Below, piece after piece: positions 1-6,267 of a stretch of DNA of 10,682 nt. How positions within the stretch are numbered: position 1 is the stretch's first letter; every line of letters begins with the position of its first letter. The translations under genes were made by a program, and so were the position numbers. Source of the DNA: Bacteroidota bacterium (lineage in GTDB: Bacteria > Bacteroidota > Ignavibacteria > Ignavibacteriales > Ignavibacteriaceae); the NCBI GenBank assembly GCA_030706105.1, contig JAUZPC010000064.1, positions 1 through 10,682 of the forward strand, given 5' to 3'. The notes below the pieces were generated by a model. It saw only the letters and a list, made by a program, of their open reading frames with translations. It did no database searches and had not been told where the DNA came from.

Positions 1-1
1 C

Positions 2-73
2 TTTGCGAGCCACCAGGATGGCGTCGCCCGCGTCCACAATCACCAGCCCGGAAACGCCCAACGTGCCGATCAG
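2..73 (-). pseudogene. Fragment of a probable mannose-1-phosphate guanylyltransferase (foreign GC-rich segment)
   Basis: Reading the minus strand from base 73 to base 2 gives 24 residues that start LIGTLGVSGLVIVD and end AGDAILVARK. Nucleotide-sugar pyrophosphorylases of the mannose-1-phosphate guanylyltransferase family (GDP-mannose synthesis) carry a very similar stretch near the end of the catalytic domain, of the form LIATIGVEDLVIVDTDDALLV. Only this piece is present: it has no start or stop and runs off the window edge. Its G+C content of about 66% contrasts sharply with the following AT-rich DNA, so it most likely comes from another organism joined by misassembly. Family recognition is from memory of the motif and rests on a short match. 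Confidence 0.5.
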
Positions 74-90
74 ATGCTTGCATTGTTTCC
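71..90. other. Composition and reading-frame breakpoint, probable chimeric join
   Basis: G+C falls abruptly across this short interval. On the minus strand the MBOAT frame (codons ending with GCA TCT near 77-72) passes into the GC-rich block without a stop, but then reads as meaningless Gly/Arg-rich sequence. The sensible reading of the GC-rich block lies in a different minus-strand frame. Two unrelated genes in different frames and with different composition therefore meet within about 20 bases. No terminal repeats, integrase or transposase are visible, so an assembly join is more likely than a natural insertion. The exact base of the join cannot be fixed. Confidence 0.65.
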
Positions 91-563
91 CATTTAACCT
101 CAATAAGATAACTTATAGCTTTAAAAGTATAAAACGATATACCTAAAGGAATAAGCATTTCTACCGGCTGAATGGATTTATGTAATGTTGAGTTTGCTAT
201 TTCTATAAAAAAATTAGTGTACTTAAAATAACCAAGCAGAAATAAGTTGGCGGCCACTCCAAGATAAAACAAAATATTTTTAGAAATCCCCCGCCCTTTT
301 TCTATTCCTATTCCGATTGAATAATTAAAGAGAGCTGAAGCCAAAAGCAGCAATACTAAACTGCCGCTCAGTTTATAGTAGAAAAACACTGAGAACAACA
401 GTAATACTGAGACCCTTAAAATTTTATTTTTTGCTGTAAGCCTGTTTACTAAAAGCAGCAAAATAAAACAGAACAAAAATAAACTTGATTGGAATACTAA
501 CGGATCTGCGTTATCAAATTGCAACAAAGTCCAAAGTTTGCCAAAATCAATTAGGTTATTCAT
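72..563 (-). CDS. MBOAT-family membrane O-acyltransferase, N-terminal part only (truncated by the junction)
   Basis: About 164 residues can be read from an ATG at 563 before the frame enters the foreign block. Hydrophobic stretches lie at roughly residues 25-40, 50-60, 67-82 and 97-118. They are followed by LIPLGISFYTFKAISYLIEV at about 137-156, the hallmark of the DltB/AlgI branch of MBOAT acyltransferases. These proteins usually have about 450-500 residues, and their catalytic histidine lies further on, so it is missing here. Family members move an acyl group from a cytoplasmic donor to an acceptor at or across the membrane. The gene starts 8 bases after the acyl carrier protein gene, with a usable AAGAAAG ribosome-binding sequence just upstream. 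This context suggests that the carrier protein supplies its acyl donor. The family call is firm; the substrate is unknown. Confidence 0.85.
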
Positions 564-571
564 AATCTTTC

Positions 572-823
572 TTAACTTTTATTTTCAGCTTTGGAATCAA
601 CCAATTTTTGAAGATCACCAATACATTTTAGCTTAAGCACTTCAATGTTTTTAAATCGAACGCCATACTCCTTTTCAACAGCGATAATGACATTTATGTG
701 GTTAAGAGAATCCCATCCGGGAACTTCATCTGCACGCATAGTATCCTGGATATCGTAGTCATCCAATTTTAATTCTTTTAGAATTGTTGCTTTAAGTCTT
801 TCTGAAATCATAATTATACCCAT
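572..823 (-). CDS. Acyl carrier protein
   Basis: This is a small acidic carrier protein with the 4'-phosphopantetheine attachment motif WDSLNHINVI. The modified residue should be Ser39, counted from the first possible start. It presumably holds an acyl group as a thioester, loaded by the adenylating enzyme encoded just upstream in the operon and delivered to the MBOAT protein encoded just downstream. Two starts are possible. The ATG at 823 overlaps the ligase stop by 10 bases, while the ATG at 811 begins MISERLK two bases past that stop and gives 79 residues. The second matches the usual carrier-protein beginning better. Neither has a strong ribosome-binding site, so translational coupling to the ligase is likely. 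The genetic context (ligase, MBOAT) argues for a dedicated carrier and not the housekeeping AcpP. Confidence 0.9.
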   Translation of the reverse strand: MGIIMISERLKATILKELKLDDYDIQDTMRADEVPGWDSLNHINVIIAVEKEYGVRFKNIEVLKLKCIGDLQKLVDSKAENKS

Positions 824-2538
824 TCAATATTTTCGTTATTGTTAATTCTTTCTTTATTAGCTTTTCTGCTTGGTTTGCCCGCAGAGCTTTTAATAAGCCA
901 CCTGGCGGGGACCAGATAAATTTTCTTTATAGTAACATCCATAAGCATACCTGCTTTAAGAATGGCCATTTTTAATTGCTTTTGATCATCACGAAGAGAT
1001 ATGTTAGTCTCTACAATAACACTAACCTGTTCACTTCCAATCTCTTCATCATACTCGCCAAAGGCCACAACACGGCCTGGAATGACACCCTCAACTTTAC
1101 TTAATGTATCTTCAACATCTTCAGGATAAATATTATTACCGGCAGCAATAATAACATCTTTTTTTCTGCCAATTACATAATAATTACCATTATGCTTAAA
1201 TCCGAAATCACCGCTATAATACCATCCATCCTGAACAGCTTCGGCAGTTTTTTCCGGATAATTTCTGTATCCGTCAAACATAGAGACTGATTTAATGACA
1301 ACTTCGCCAATAGCATCATCACCAACGGGAATTCTGTTATCATCAACAATTTTTATTTCACAGCCATTAACAAGCTTGCCGGAAGAAACACAAATCCTTG
1401 AATTGTCAATTGAGCTATTTGCAACAATTTTACCTGCGGACATGGCGTTCCTGTCAGCATATATAAATGCAGGATCTACTCCCGGTTCAGTTTGAGTAAC
1501 AGCATAGGTAGTTTCGGCCATTGCATAGCAGGTAGCCAGAACATGCTTCTTAAGCCCGTATTTACTGAATCTTTCGTAAAATTTCTTATGACTTTCATAA
1601 CGAACAGGCTCACTGCAATTAATAATCATCCGCCAGCTTTCAAGAGAAATATCTCCAATTTCTTCAATATCTTCATCCTGAATTTTATCAGCCATTAAAT
1701 TATAAGAGAAATTTGGCAGCCAGCTTAAAGAAGCTTTCTCTTTCGAAACCACTTCCAAAAGTAATGAAGGAATCATTACCCACTCAAAAGTGTCAATTTG
1801 AATTTGAGTCATGCCATAAGCAAGCGGAATATGGTAAGCAGCAATTAAGCCCATATCATGATAAAGCGGCAGCCACGATGCAACTTTATCTGACTCAGAA
1901 AAATGAATTGCTTCGGCGTAATTTTGAACATGATCTAAAACTGCCTTATGTGAAAGCAATACAGGCTTTTGCAAACCGGTAGTTCCTGAGGAGTGCTGCA
2001 ATAAAAACGGATCGCTGCTTTTAATTGAATTTTGAGTTTCAATAATATCACTTACAATTGCAGGATCCTTTTCTTCACTTAGATCCCACTCCAAAGCAAA
2101 CTGAATTCCTTTAATGGTACTGGTTTCATGGTTTACCAAGGGGGCAATAATTTCTTCAAGACTCCTCTCACTTACAATCCAGTCCAACCCTGATCGCTTG
2201 GACATTCCTTCAATTCCCTGCCGGAATTTATCAGGATGAAGGCGGGGATTTGGATAAGCCAAAACCGCAGGGATAGCTCCTGCAAGTGAAATACCCATAT
2301 AAATAGGGTAAAACTCAATATTATGCTTAAGGATTATTGCTACAACTTCATCTTTTTTAATCCCGTTTTTTCTTAACGCATAAGCATATTCTTCAGCTTT
2401 AGCATATAGATTTTTAAATGTCCATCTGAATGGTTCTTCACCTGCAAACCATAAAACTATAGCGTCTTTATCAGGCTTAGTTTCAGCGTTATGTTTCCAC
2501 ACTTTCCAAAGTATTTTGGAGTCAAGATTTTTATTCAT
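814..2538 (-). CDS. Fatty-acyl-AMP-ligase-type adenylating enzyme (AMP-binding superfamily)
   Basis: This 574-residue enzyme of the acyl/aryl adenylate-forming superfamily is full length. Visible motifs, in order, are the phosphate-binding loop SSGTTGLQK (183-191), SWLPLYHDMGLIAAY (221-235), CYAMAET (337-343), SGDF (442-445), GRKKDVIIAAGNNIYPEDVE (457-476) and the C-terminal catalytic lysine in SSAGKPSRKA (about Lys555). The LPLYHDMGL motif and the region around NCSEPVRYESHKKF are characteristic of fatty-acyl-AMP ligases (FAAL), which make acyl-adenylates and pass them to a carrier protein instead of CoA. DltA-type D-alanine ligases look different at these motifs. The gene begins 4 bases after the preceding small gene, and its end overlaps or abuts the carrier-protein gene, as expected of a partner pair. 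Substrate chain length cannot be read from the sequence. Confidence 0.9.
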   Translation of the reverse strand: MNKNLDSKILWKVWKHNAETKPDKDAIVLWFAGEEPFRWTFKNLYAKAEEYAYALRKNGIKKDEVVAIILKHNIEFYPIYMGISLAGAIPAVLAYPNPRLHPDKFRQGIEGMSKRSGLDWIVSERSLEEIIAPLVNHETSTIKGIQFALEWDLSEEKDPAIVSDIIETQNSIKSSDPFLLQHSSGTTGLQKPVLLSHKAVLDHVQNYAEAIHFSESDKVASWLPLYHDMGLIAAYHIPLAYGMTQIQIDTFEWVMIPSLLLEVVSKEKASLSWLPNFSYNLMADKIQDEDIEEIGDISLESWRMIINCSEPVRYESHKKFYERFSKYGLKKHVLATCYAMAETTYAVTQTEPGVDPAFIYADRNAMSAGKIVANSSIDNSRICVSSGKLVNGCEIKIVDDNRIPVGDDAIGEVVIKSVSMFDGYRNYPEKTAEAVQDGWYYSGDFGFKHNGNYYVIGRKKDVIIAAGNNIYPEDVEDTLSKVEGVIPGRVVAFGEYDEEIGSEQVSVIVETNISLRDDQKQLKMAILKAGMLMDVTIKKIYLVPARWLIKSSAGKPSRKANKERINNNENIEWV

Positions 2539-2542
2539 TTTA

Positions 2543-2773
2543 TTATTTTATTGTATCCTGGTTAATATTTGTTGAGTCATTGTTCTGAATTTTATCTGTT
2601 TGAGTATTTTGCAGAGAGTCAGGTTTAACATCCATGAACAGATCAAACTGTTTTGTCTTATAGCCCGCAATGTTTGTATTTTCAGGAATGCGCTGCATGC
2701 ACAGTAACACAACTAACGCAGCTAAGAATAAAATTATCACCTGATTTTTAGGATTATTAAAAAAATTCTTCAT
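2543..2773 (-). CDS. Small single-pass membrane protein of unknown function
   Basis: This 76-residue protein has a short basic N-terminus (MKNFFNNPKNQ), one hydrophobic helix at about 11-25 and a hydrophilic Asp/Gln/Asn/Thr-rich tail. The charge pattern predicts that the tail lies outside the cytoplasm. The segment IAGYKTKQFDLFMDVKPDS just after the helix resembles, from memory, the membrane-proximal part of SGNH-type proteins that accompany MBOAT enzymes in Bacteroidetes, but no catalytic domain follows. A cysteine at residue 25 is preceded by leucine, so it is not a good lipobox. The gene lies 8 bases after the SGNH hydrolase and 4 bases before the ligase, so it is clearly co-transcribed. 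By position and size it may play a part like the small DltX protein of Dlt operons. That is a hypothesis. Confidence 0.7.
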   Translation of the reverse strand: MKNFFNNPKNQVIILFLAALVVLLCMQRIPENTNIAGYKTKQFDLFMDVKPDSLQNTQTDKIQNNDSTNINQDTIK

Positions 2774-2781
2774 TTTTTACA

Positions 2782-3432
2782 TCAGAAATTGATTTTTGTT
2801 AAATAACCATTAACCTGCTCTGCCCACAAAAGATAAGCCGGGCCCTTTAGATGAACACCATCATAAGTAAATTCACTTTTTAGTGTCCCTTCAGGAGATA
2901 GTAATGGATTAAGATCGATGAACTCAATTTGTTTTTCTTTGCAATACTGTTTTAATAAAGCGTTTAGCTCAGAAACAACTTTATTCTTTTCAGCATAATG
3001 ATTATACTTAGAGCTGACATAAAGAGTTGACTGCACAACAACTTTAATATTCCGCATAAGGATATCTTCAATCAATTTTTTATAATTGCCAAAAACTATT
3101 TCCGCAGAGTCATTATTATAGATATCATTTATTCCACCTTCAGTAAAAATTATCTTAGGCTTTAATTTATAAATTTCCTGCACTCTTTTATAAAAACCGG
3201 TTAGGACGTCCGAGACCACTCCTCTTTCAGCAACATCATTCCTGTTAAGAAGCATTGGCCAATTACCGCCATGGGTAATGGAATTGCCAAGCATAACAAT
3301 TTTAAATTGAGGAGTTAACAGAGAGTCAGGGGCGGTGCTTTCACTTAATGGTACCTGGGCATAAGTCCAAAACCAAAGAAGCGAAAAGGCAAAAACATAT
3401 TTAATTTTAATTGCAGCCAAGTAATTATTCAA
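2782..3432 (-). CDS. Secreted SGNH/GDSL-family hydrolase or acyl-esterase
   Basis: The 216-residue product carries the SGNH signature blocks: GNSIT with nucleophile Ser51, a GVVSD block with the oxyanion glycine at about 71, EGGIND with Asn102, and YDGVH with catalytic Asp191 and His194. A signal peptide at about residues 9-25 (hydrophobic KYVFAFSLLWFW ending TYA) predicts export to the periplasm or cell surface. The family includes esterases, acetyl-xylan and acetyl-peptidoglycan hydrolases, and the sugar acetylesterase group that this motif set most resembles. The only in-frame start before the signal peptide is a TTG at 3432; upstream the frame has no ATG or GTG and stops at 3463-3465. It is the first gene of the acylation operon. 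It may remove or transfer acyl groups on the surface molecule modified by the MBOAT protein; this role is inferred from context. Confidence 0.87.
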   Translation of the reverse strand: MNNYLAAIKIKYVFAFSLLWFWTYAQVPLSESTAPDSLLTPQFKIVMLGNSITHGGNWPMLLNRNDVAERGVVSDVLTGFYKRVQEIYKLKPKIIFTEGGINDIYNNDSAEIVFGNYKKLIEDILMRNIKVVVQSTLYVSSKYNHYAEKNKVVSELNALLKQYCKEKQIEFIDLNPLLSPEGTLKSEFTYDGVHLKGPAYLLWAEQVNGYLTKINF

Positions 3433-3464
3433 TATTGTGGAAATAATCTCATATTCAGATAATT

Positions 3465-3492
3465 AATATATTGCTTTAATAAGAAAAATCAA
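3465..3492 (-). promoter_or_regulatory. Possible promoter for the acylation operon
   Basis: On the minus strand, TTGATT (3492-3487) lies 16 bases before TATATT (3470-3465), about 30 bases upstream of the TTG start of the SGNH gene. This is a loose match to a sigma-70-like promoter in very AT-rich DNA, where such matches are common by chance. The position ahead of the first gene of the operon is the main support. Confidence 0.25.
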
Positions 3493-3569
3493 AAACAAAT
3501 AATCATTCTAAAGGGATTTCATCCATTTATGAATTGCTGATTGATTTTGTGATTGCGTGAATATCAGTC

Positions 3570-3863
3570 AGGCTCCCCCTTCGCAAGGGAGATAAAAGGG
3601 GGATCCGTTAAATCTTGAGGCGAATTATTGAGAGATAAAATAATGGCCAATATATTTTCTGCAATCCTGCCAGCCGAATGGCGCTACTCAGGAATTCCGG
3701 AAGATGTGGTATATTTATTTCGCCCCGAATCGTCTTGCGACTTCATTCGGCCTGCCACTATGTGGGGCTACAGATACGGGGAGAAATATTGGCTATGAGT
3801 CCAGAATTACTTCGGACACTCGAGGCAGAATTTCTTTTCCCCTTAACAAGGGGATCCTAGCCT
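3570..3863. mobile_element. MITE-like or REP-like palindromic element with nested inverted repeats
   Basis: The ends mirror each other. AGGCT and then CCCCTT, a 3-base loop and AAGGG at 3570-3589 match the reverse complement of 3839-3863, which holds the perfect hairpin CCCCTT-AAC-AAGGGG (3839-3853) followed by AGCCT. Further in, ATGGCCAATAT (3643-3653) pairs with ATATTGGCTAT (3786-3796) at 10 of 11 positions, and GCCGAATG (3673-3680) pairs with CATTCGGC (3744-3751). A separate internal hairpin lies at 3725-3750 (CCGAAT/ATTCGG). The core is more GC-rich than its surroundings. GGGGCTACAGATA near 3764-3776 resembles a dispersed palindromic repeat of FCB genomes. No transposase and no clear target duplication are visible, so it would be a non-autonomous or degenerate element. 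Confidence 0.6.
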
Positions 3864-3879
3864 ATGATGAGGAACCTTT

Positions 3880-3911
3880 TCTTAAAATTGTACTAAACGT
3901 AAATTTTAAGA
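3880..3911. repeat. Hairpin in intergenic region
   Basis: TCTTAAAATT (3880-3889) is the exact reverse complement of AATTTTAAGA (3902-3911). The stem is 10 base pairs, and TAC/GTA (3891-3893/3899-3901) extends it past a bulged G. Neither strand shows a T-run right after the stem, so it is not an obvious terminator. It sits between the palindromic element and the permease operon and could be a transcript structure or another degenerate repeat. Confidence 0.5.
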
Positions 3912-4147
3912 TTATCAAATTACAAATGCCGGTATCTGAATTTTCCATTTATTTTGTTTATATTCTTATTTAACTTTAAATTTGATTTTTACTTTTGAAA
4001 TTAATTCCTGCTATTTAAGAGGATTTATAAAACAATTTGCGCTTTACTGTCACTCTGAATTAGCATCATGCATTTTGGTAAGAAGTTCAAAATACCGTTA
4101 AATTATATTATTAAATAATTGAAGTAAGATTGCCTAACTACAATAAA

Positions 4148-5320
4148 ATGAAAAAGATATTTGTAATTGCTAAAAGAGAATTCTTGGATAAAGTAAAGAC
4201 AAAAATCTTTTTTATTTCTCTATTCTTAACACCCATAATAATAATCGGTTTTGCAGTCACCCCTGTTTTTTTATCGACTGAAACAATCAGCCGAAGCAAT
4301 GTTATTGGCATTTCCGGAGCTGATTCCTCAACTTTCAACCTGTTAAAAGACAACGTAGAAAGAAACAACGCAAAGTATAATTTCCAGTTGTTTACAGTTT
4401 TAGACGTTACAAACTGGCACTCACCTTCCAGCAAAGTCTTTGCCGATTCGCTTTTTAAGATTAGAATGATCCAAGTATGCATTAATGTTAATAAGAGTGA
4501 TCTAAAATCTGTTAGTATTTCACATACAAAAGATATCCCCGAAGATAAATTTCTGCTGATTGAGCAGGCAATAAATAAAAGCTATTTGCAGACCCGGCTT
4601 TCCGGATTAAATATCAATCAATCTAAATTGGACGAAATAGCTAACAGTGAATCCAAAATCCAAAAAAATTTAATTGTACTTCCGAATTCAGACCTTGGTC
4701 AAATACTGATAGCGGCATTATCCTTAGTCTCCCTTTTTATTGTTATAGTAATGTACACCGGAGGAATGTACGTTAGAAGTTTTTTTGAAGAAAAAGCTTC
4801 TAATCTGCTGGAACTTCTCCTTTCAAGCTGTACTTCAACTGAAATTTTACTGGGCAAAATTGCAGGACTCGTTTTGACCGGAGTATTCCAAATCTCGATT
4901 TGGTTTTCGTTTTTTATTCTGGCTGATTACTTTGGCCTGTATTCTTTCCAGATTAATAGTATTGCGTTGATAACTTTTTTTATATTAGGATTTATCTTCT
5001 ATACTACGCTTTTTGTCGGATTAGGCTCCATATTAAAAACAGAACAGCAGGCTCAGCAAGTAACCATCTACTTAAGCATACTTTTATTTATGCCATTAAT
5101 GGTACTTTTATCATCTATAACCAAATATGATTTTAAGATTATGGATTATTTCATATATAATCCGCTTACTTCCCCAACCGCAATGATATTAAAGATTAAC
5201 TCAGCAATATATTCCATTTACGACATTGTAATTTCAATAATAATACTTTTGGCCTCAACAATAGCAATGTTCTTTGTATTAAATAAAATATTTGCCCATA
5301 AAATGCTTTCACCCAAATGA
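4148..5320 (+). CDS. ABC-2 type transporter permease (NatB-like)
   Basis: This is an integral membrane permease of the ABC-2/NatB class. The N-terminus MKKIFVIAKREFLDKVKTK is the usual beginning of this family, so I prefer the ATG at 4148 (390 residues) over a TTG at 4130 (396 residues). A first membrane segment (about 22-43 from the ATG) is followed by an extracytoplasmic domain of roughly 140 residues. About five more hydrophobic segments occupy the second half (roughly 184-205, 237-260, 272-294, 306-324 and 356-378). The conserved cytoplasmic stretch VRSFFEEKASNLLELLLSS just after the second segment matches the family. Such permeases export ions, drugs or peptides together with an ATPase, normally encoded next door. 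Here no ATPase gene is adjacent. Its stop overlaps the next start (ATGA), so the two genes are translationally coupled. Confidence 0.87.
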   Translation: MKKIFVIAKREFLDKVKTKIFFISLFLTPIIIIGFAVTPVFLSTETISRSNVIGISGADSSTFNLLKDNVERNNAKYNFQLFTVLDVTNWHSPSSKVFADSLFKIRMIQVCINVNKSDLKSVSISHTKDIPEDKFLLIEQAINKSYLQTRLSGLNINQSKLDEIANSESKIQKNLIVLPNSDLGQILIAALSLVSLFIVIVMYTGGMYVRSFFEEKASNLLELLLSSCTSTEILLGKIAGLVLTGVFQISIWFSFFILADYFGLYSFQINSIALITFFILGFIFYTTLFVGLGSILKTEQQAQQVTIYLSILLFMPLMVLLSSITKYDFKIMDYFIYNPLTSPTAMILKINSAIYSIYDIVISIIILLASTIAMFFVLNKIFAHKMLSPK

Positions 5321-6267
5321 TAGAGCTGGCATCATTTTCAGCGGCAGTTTTCCCAATTATTTTGTACCTGTTGTTTCTTTGGAAATTTGACAGGTATAAC
5401 AGGGAGCCGTTTAGATATGTTTTAATGAACTTTTTTTGGGGCTGCATAGGTTCAGTAATATTTACTCTGCTGATATCCTCTTTTTTTAACTTTTTTACTT
5501 CAATTATCATAACAGATAAAAAAGTTCTTGACAATATAAACACAATAGTATTTGCTCCGGTTATTGAAGAGACAGTAAAAGGTGCCTTCCTGTTGATTTT
5601 TATATTTTCAAAAGAAATGGAGAATACTTCAGAAGGGATTATCTATGGTGGAGCTATAGGGCTTGGCTTTGGAATGAGCGAAAATTTCCTTTATTTTTTG
5701 GCAAATACCCAGAATATATACAATTGGATTGCAATTGTAATAATCAGAACGCTTTTTTCTGCAATAATGCACTGCGTTGCCACTGCAACTTTTGGGGCTT
5801 CAATAGGCTATGCCAAATTCAAAGGAGGATTTATTGCCCTTATTGCACCATTTTTAGGTATTGCCATTGCCATTTTTATTCACTTTTTTTGGAACCTTAC
5901 TGTTTCATTTAACAGCACTTACTGGTTAGGCTTAGCATTTGTGGTAATTTGTATTGTTATTTTCATTGTCCTTTATGCAGGTGCTATTTCCAATGAAAAG
6001 AAAATTATTTATAATGAGCTTATTGAAGAAGCTTATGCCGGGCTTATTCCAATAAACCACATAAATATTCTTACTTCCTCCCTAAGAAATTCACGGGGAT
6101 GGTTTAATGAATACTATAAAGATTTTTATATTAAAACTGCCGTTACCCTGGCACTAAGGAAAGCTCAGGTAAGAAGTGCAAGAGGTTATAAACGCAATAA
6201 ATACTTGAATGAAGTAGAAAATTGCCGCGATATTATCAGGAACTTATTTCACAATTTGAATCAATAA
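5317..6267 (+). CDS. PrsW-family intramembrane metalloprotease with C-terminal extension
   Basis: This polytopic membrane protein has the PrsW signature motifs: EETVK (84-88), SEN (121-123) within GFGMSENFLYF, a histidine at 152 in AIMHCVATATFG, and HFFWN (189-193). These glutamates and histidines are the presumed metal ligands and catalytic residues of the PrsW/CAAX-protease-like superfamily. In Bacillus subtilis, PrsW cleaves the anti-sigma factor RsiW inside the membrane; the target here is unknown. The protein has 316 residues, longer than the roughly 220 of the B. subtilis protein. The extra part is a hydrophilic tail from about 226 onward, probably cytoplasmic, rich in charged residues and ending in a basic, helical-looking region. 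Its ATG overlaps the permease stop by four bases, and its TAA shares a base with the following ATG. Confidence 0.85.
   Translation: MIELASFSAAVFPIILYLLFLWKFDRYNREPFRYVLMNFFWGCIGSVIFTLLISSFFNFFTSIIITDKKVLDNINTIVFAPVIEETVKGAFLLIFIFSKEMENTSEGIIYGGAIGLGFGMSENFLYFLANTQNIYNWIAIVIIRTLFSAIMHCVATATFGASIGYAKFKGGFIALIAPFLGIAIAIFIHFFWNLTVSFNSTYWLGLAFVVICIVIFIVLYAGAISNEKKIIYNELIEEAYAGLIPINHINILTSSLRNSRGWFNEYYKDFYIKTAVTLALRKAQVRSARGYKRNKYLNEVENCRDIIRNLFHNLNQ

Larger units (their letters stand above)
3433..4147. other. Gene-free divergent intergenic region with repeats
   Basis: About 715 bases separate two operons that are transcribed away from each other, so both promoters should lie here. I see no convincing protein: the open frames within it are short and run through palindromic repeat DNA. 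The region holds a MITE-like palindromic element (about 3570-3863), a hairpin (3880-3911) and a sequence ACTGTCACTCTGAATTAGC at about 4046-4064 that resembles half of a dispersed GTCACTCTGAA repeat seen in related bacteria. The stretch from 4090 to 4147 is AT-rich and presumably contains the permease operon promoter, but no clear box stands out. No tRNA or other recognisable RNA was found. Confidence 0.7.

Noticed and set aside
1295..1982. Three plus-strand frames opposite the adenylating enzyme
   Set aside because: They lie antisense to a complete gene with all catalytic motifs and encode no recognisable protein.
814..2538. Assignment of the ligase as DltA (D-alanine-carrier ligase)
   Set aside because: The LPLYHDMGL and NCSEPVRYE regions match fatty-acyl-AMP ligases, not the D-alanine class.
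2543..2773. Small membrane protein as a lipoprotein
   Set aside because: The cysteine at residue 25 is preceded by leucine, not Gly, Ala or Ser, so the lipobox is poor.
3678..3973. Two overlapping plus-strand frames (60 and 89 residues)
   Set aside because: They run through the palindromic element, resemble no protein and are mere by-products of the repeat.
3433..4147. CRISPR array, tRNA or riboswitch in the large intergenic region
   Set aside because: No regularly spaced direct repeats, cloverleaf or known aptamer could be seen; the structure is explained by inverted repeats.
4138..4482. Minus-strand frame opposite the permease
   Set aside because: Antisense shadow of the permease gene; no motif, no separate context.
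5196..5543. Minus-strand frame across the permease-PrsW junction
   Set aside because: Antisense shadow of two well-supported, overlapping genes.
6222..6266. Upstream TTG start for the unknown gene before nadD
   Set aside because: It would lie inside the end of the PrsW gene; the ATG at 6267 sharing a base with the PrsW stop fits the packing of this operon.
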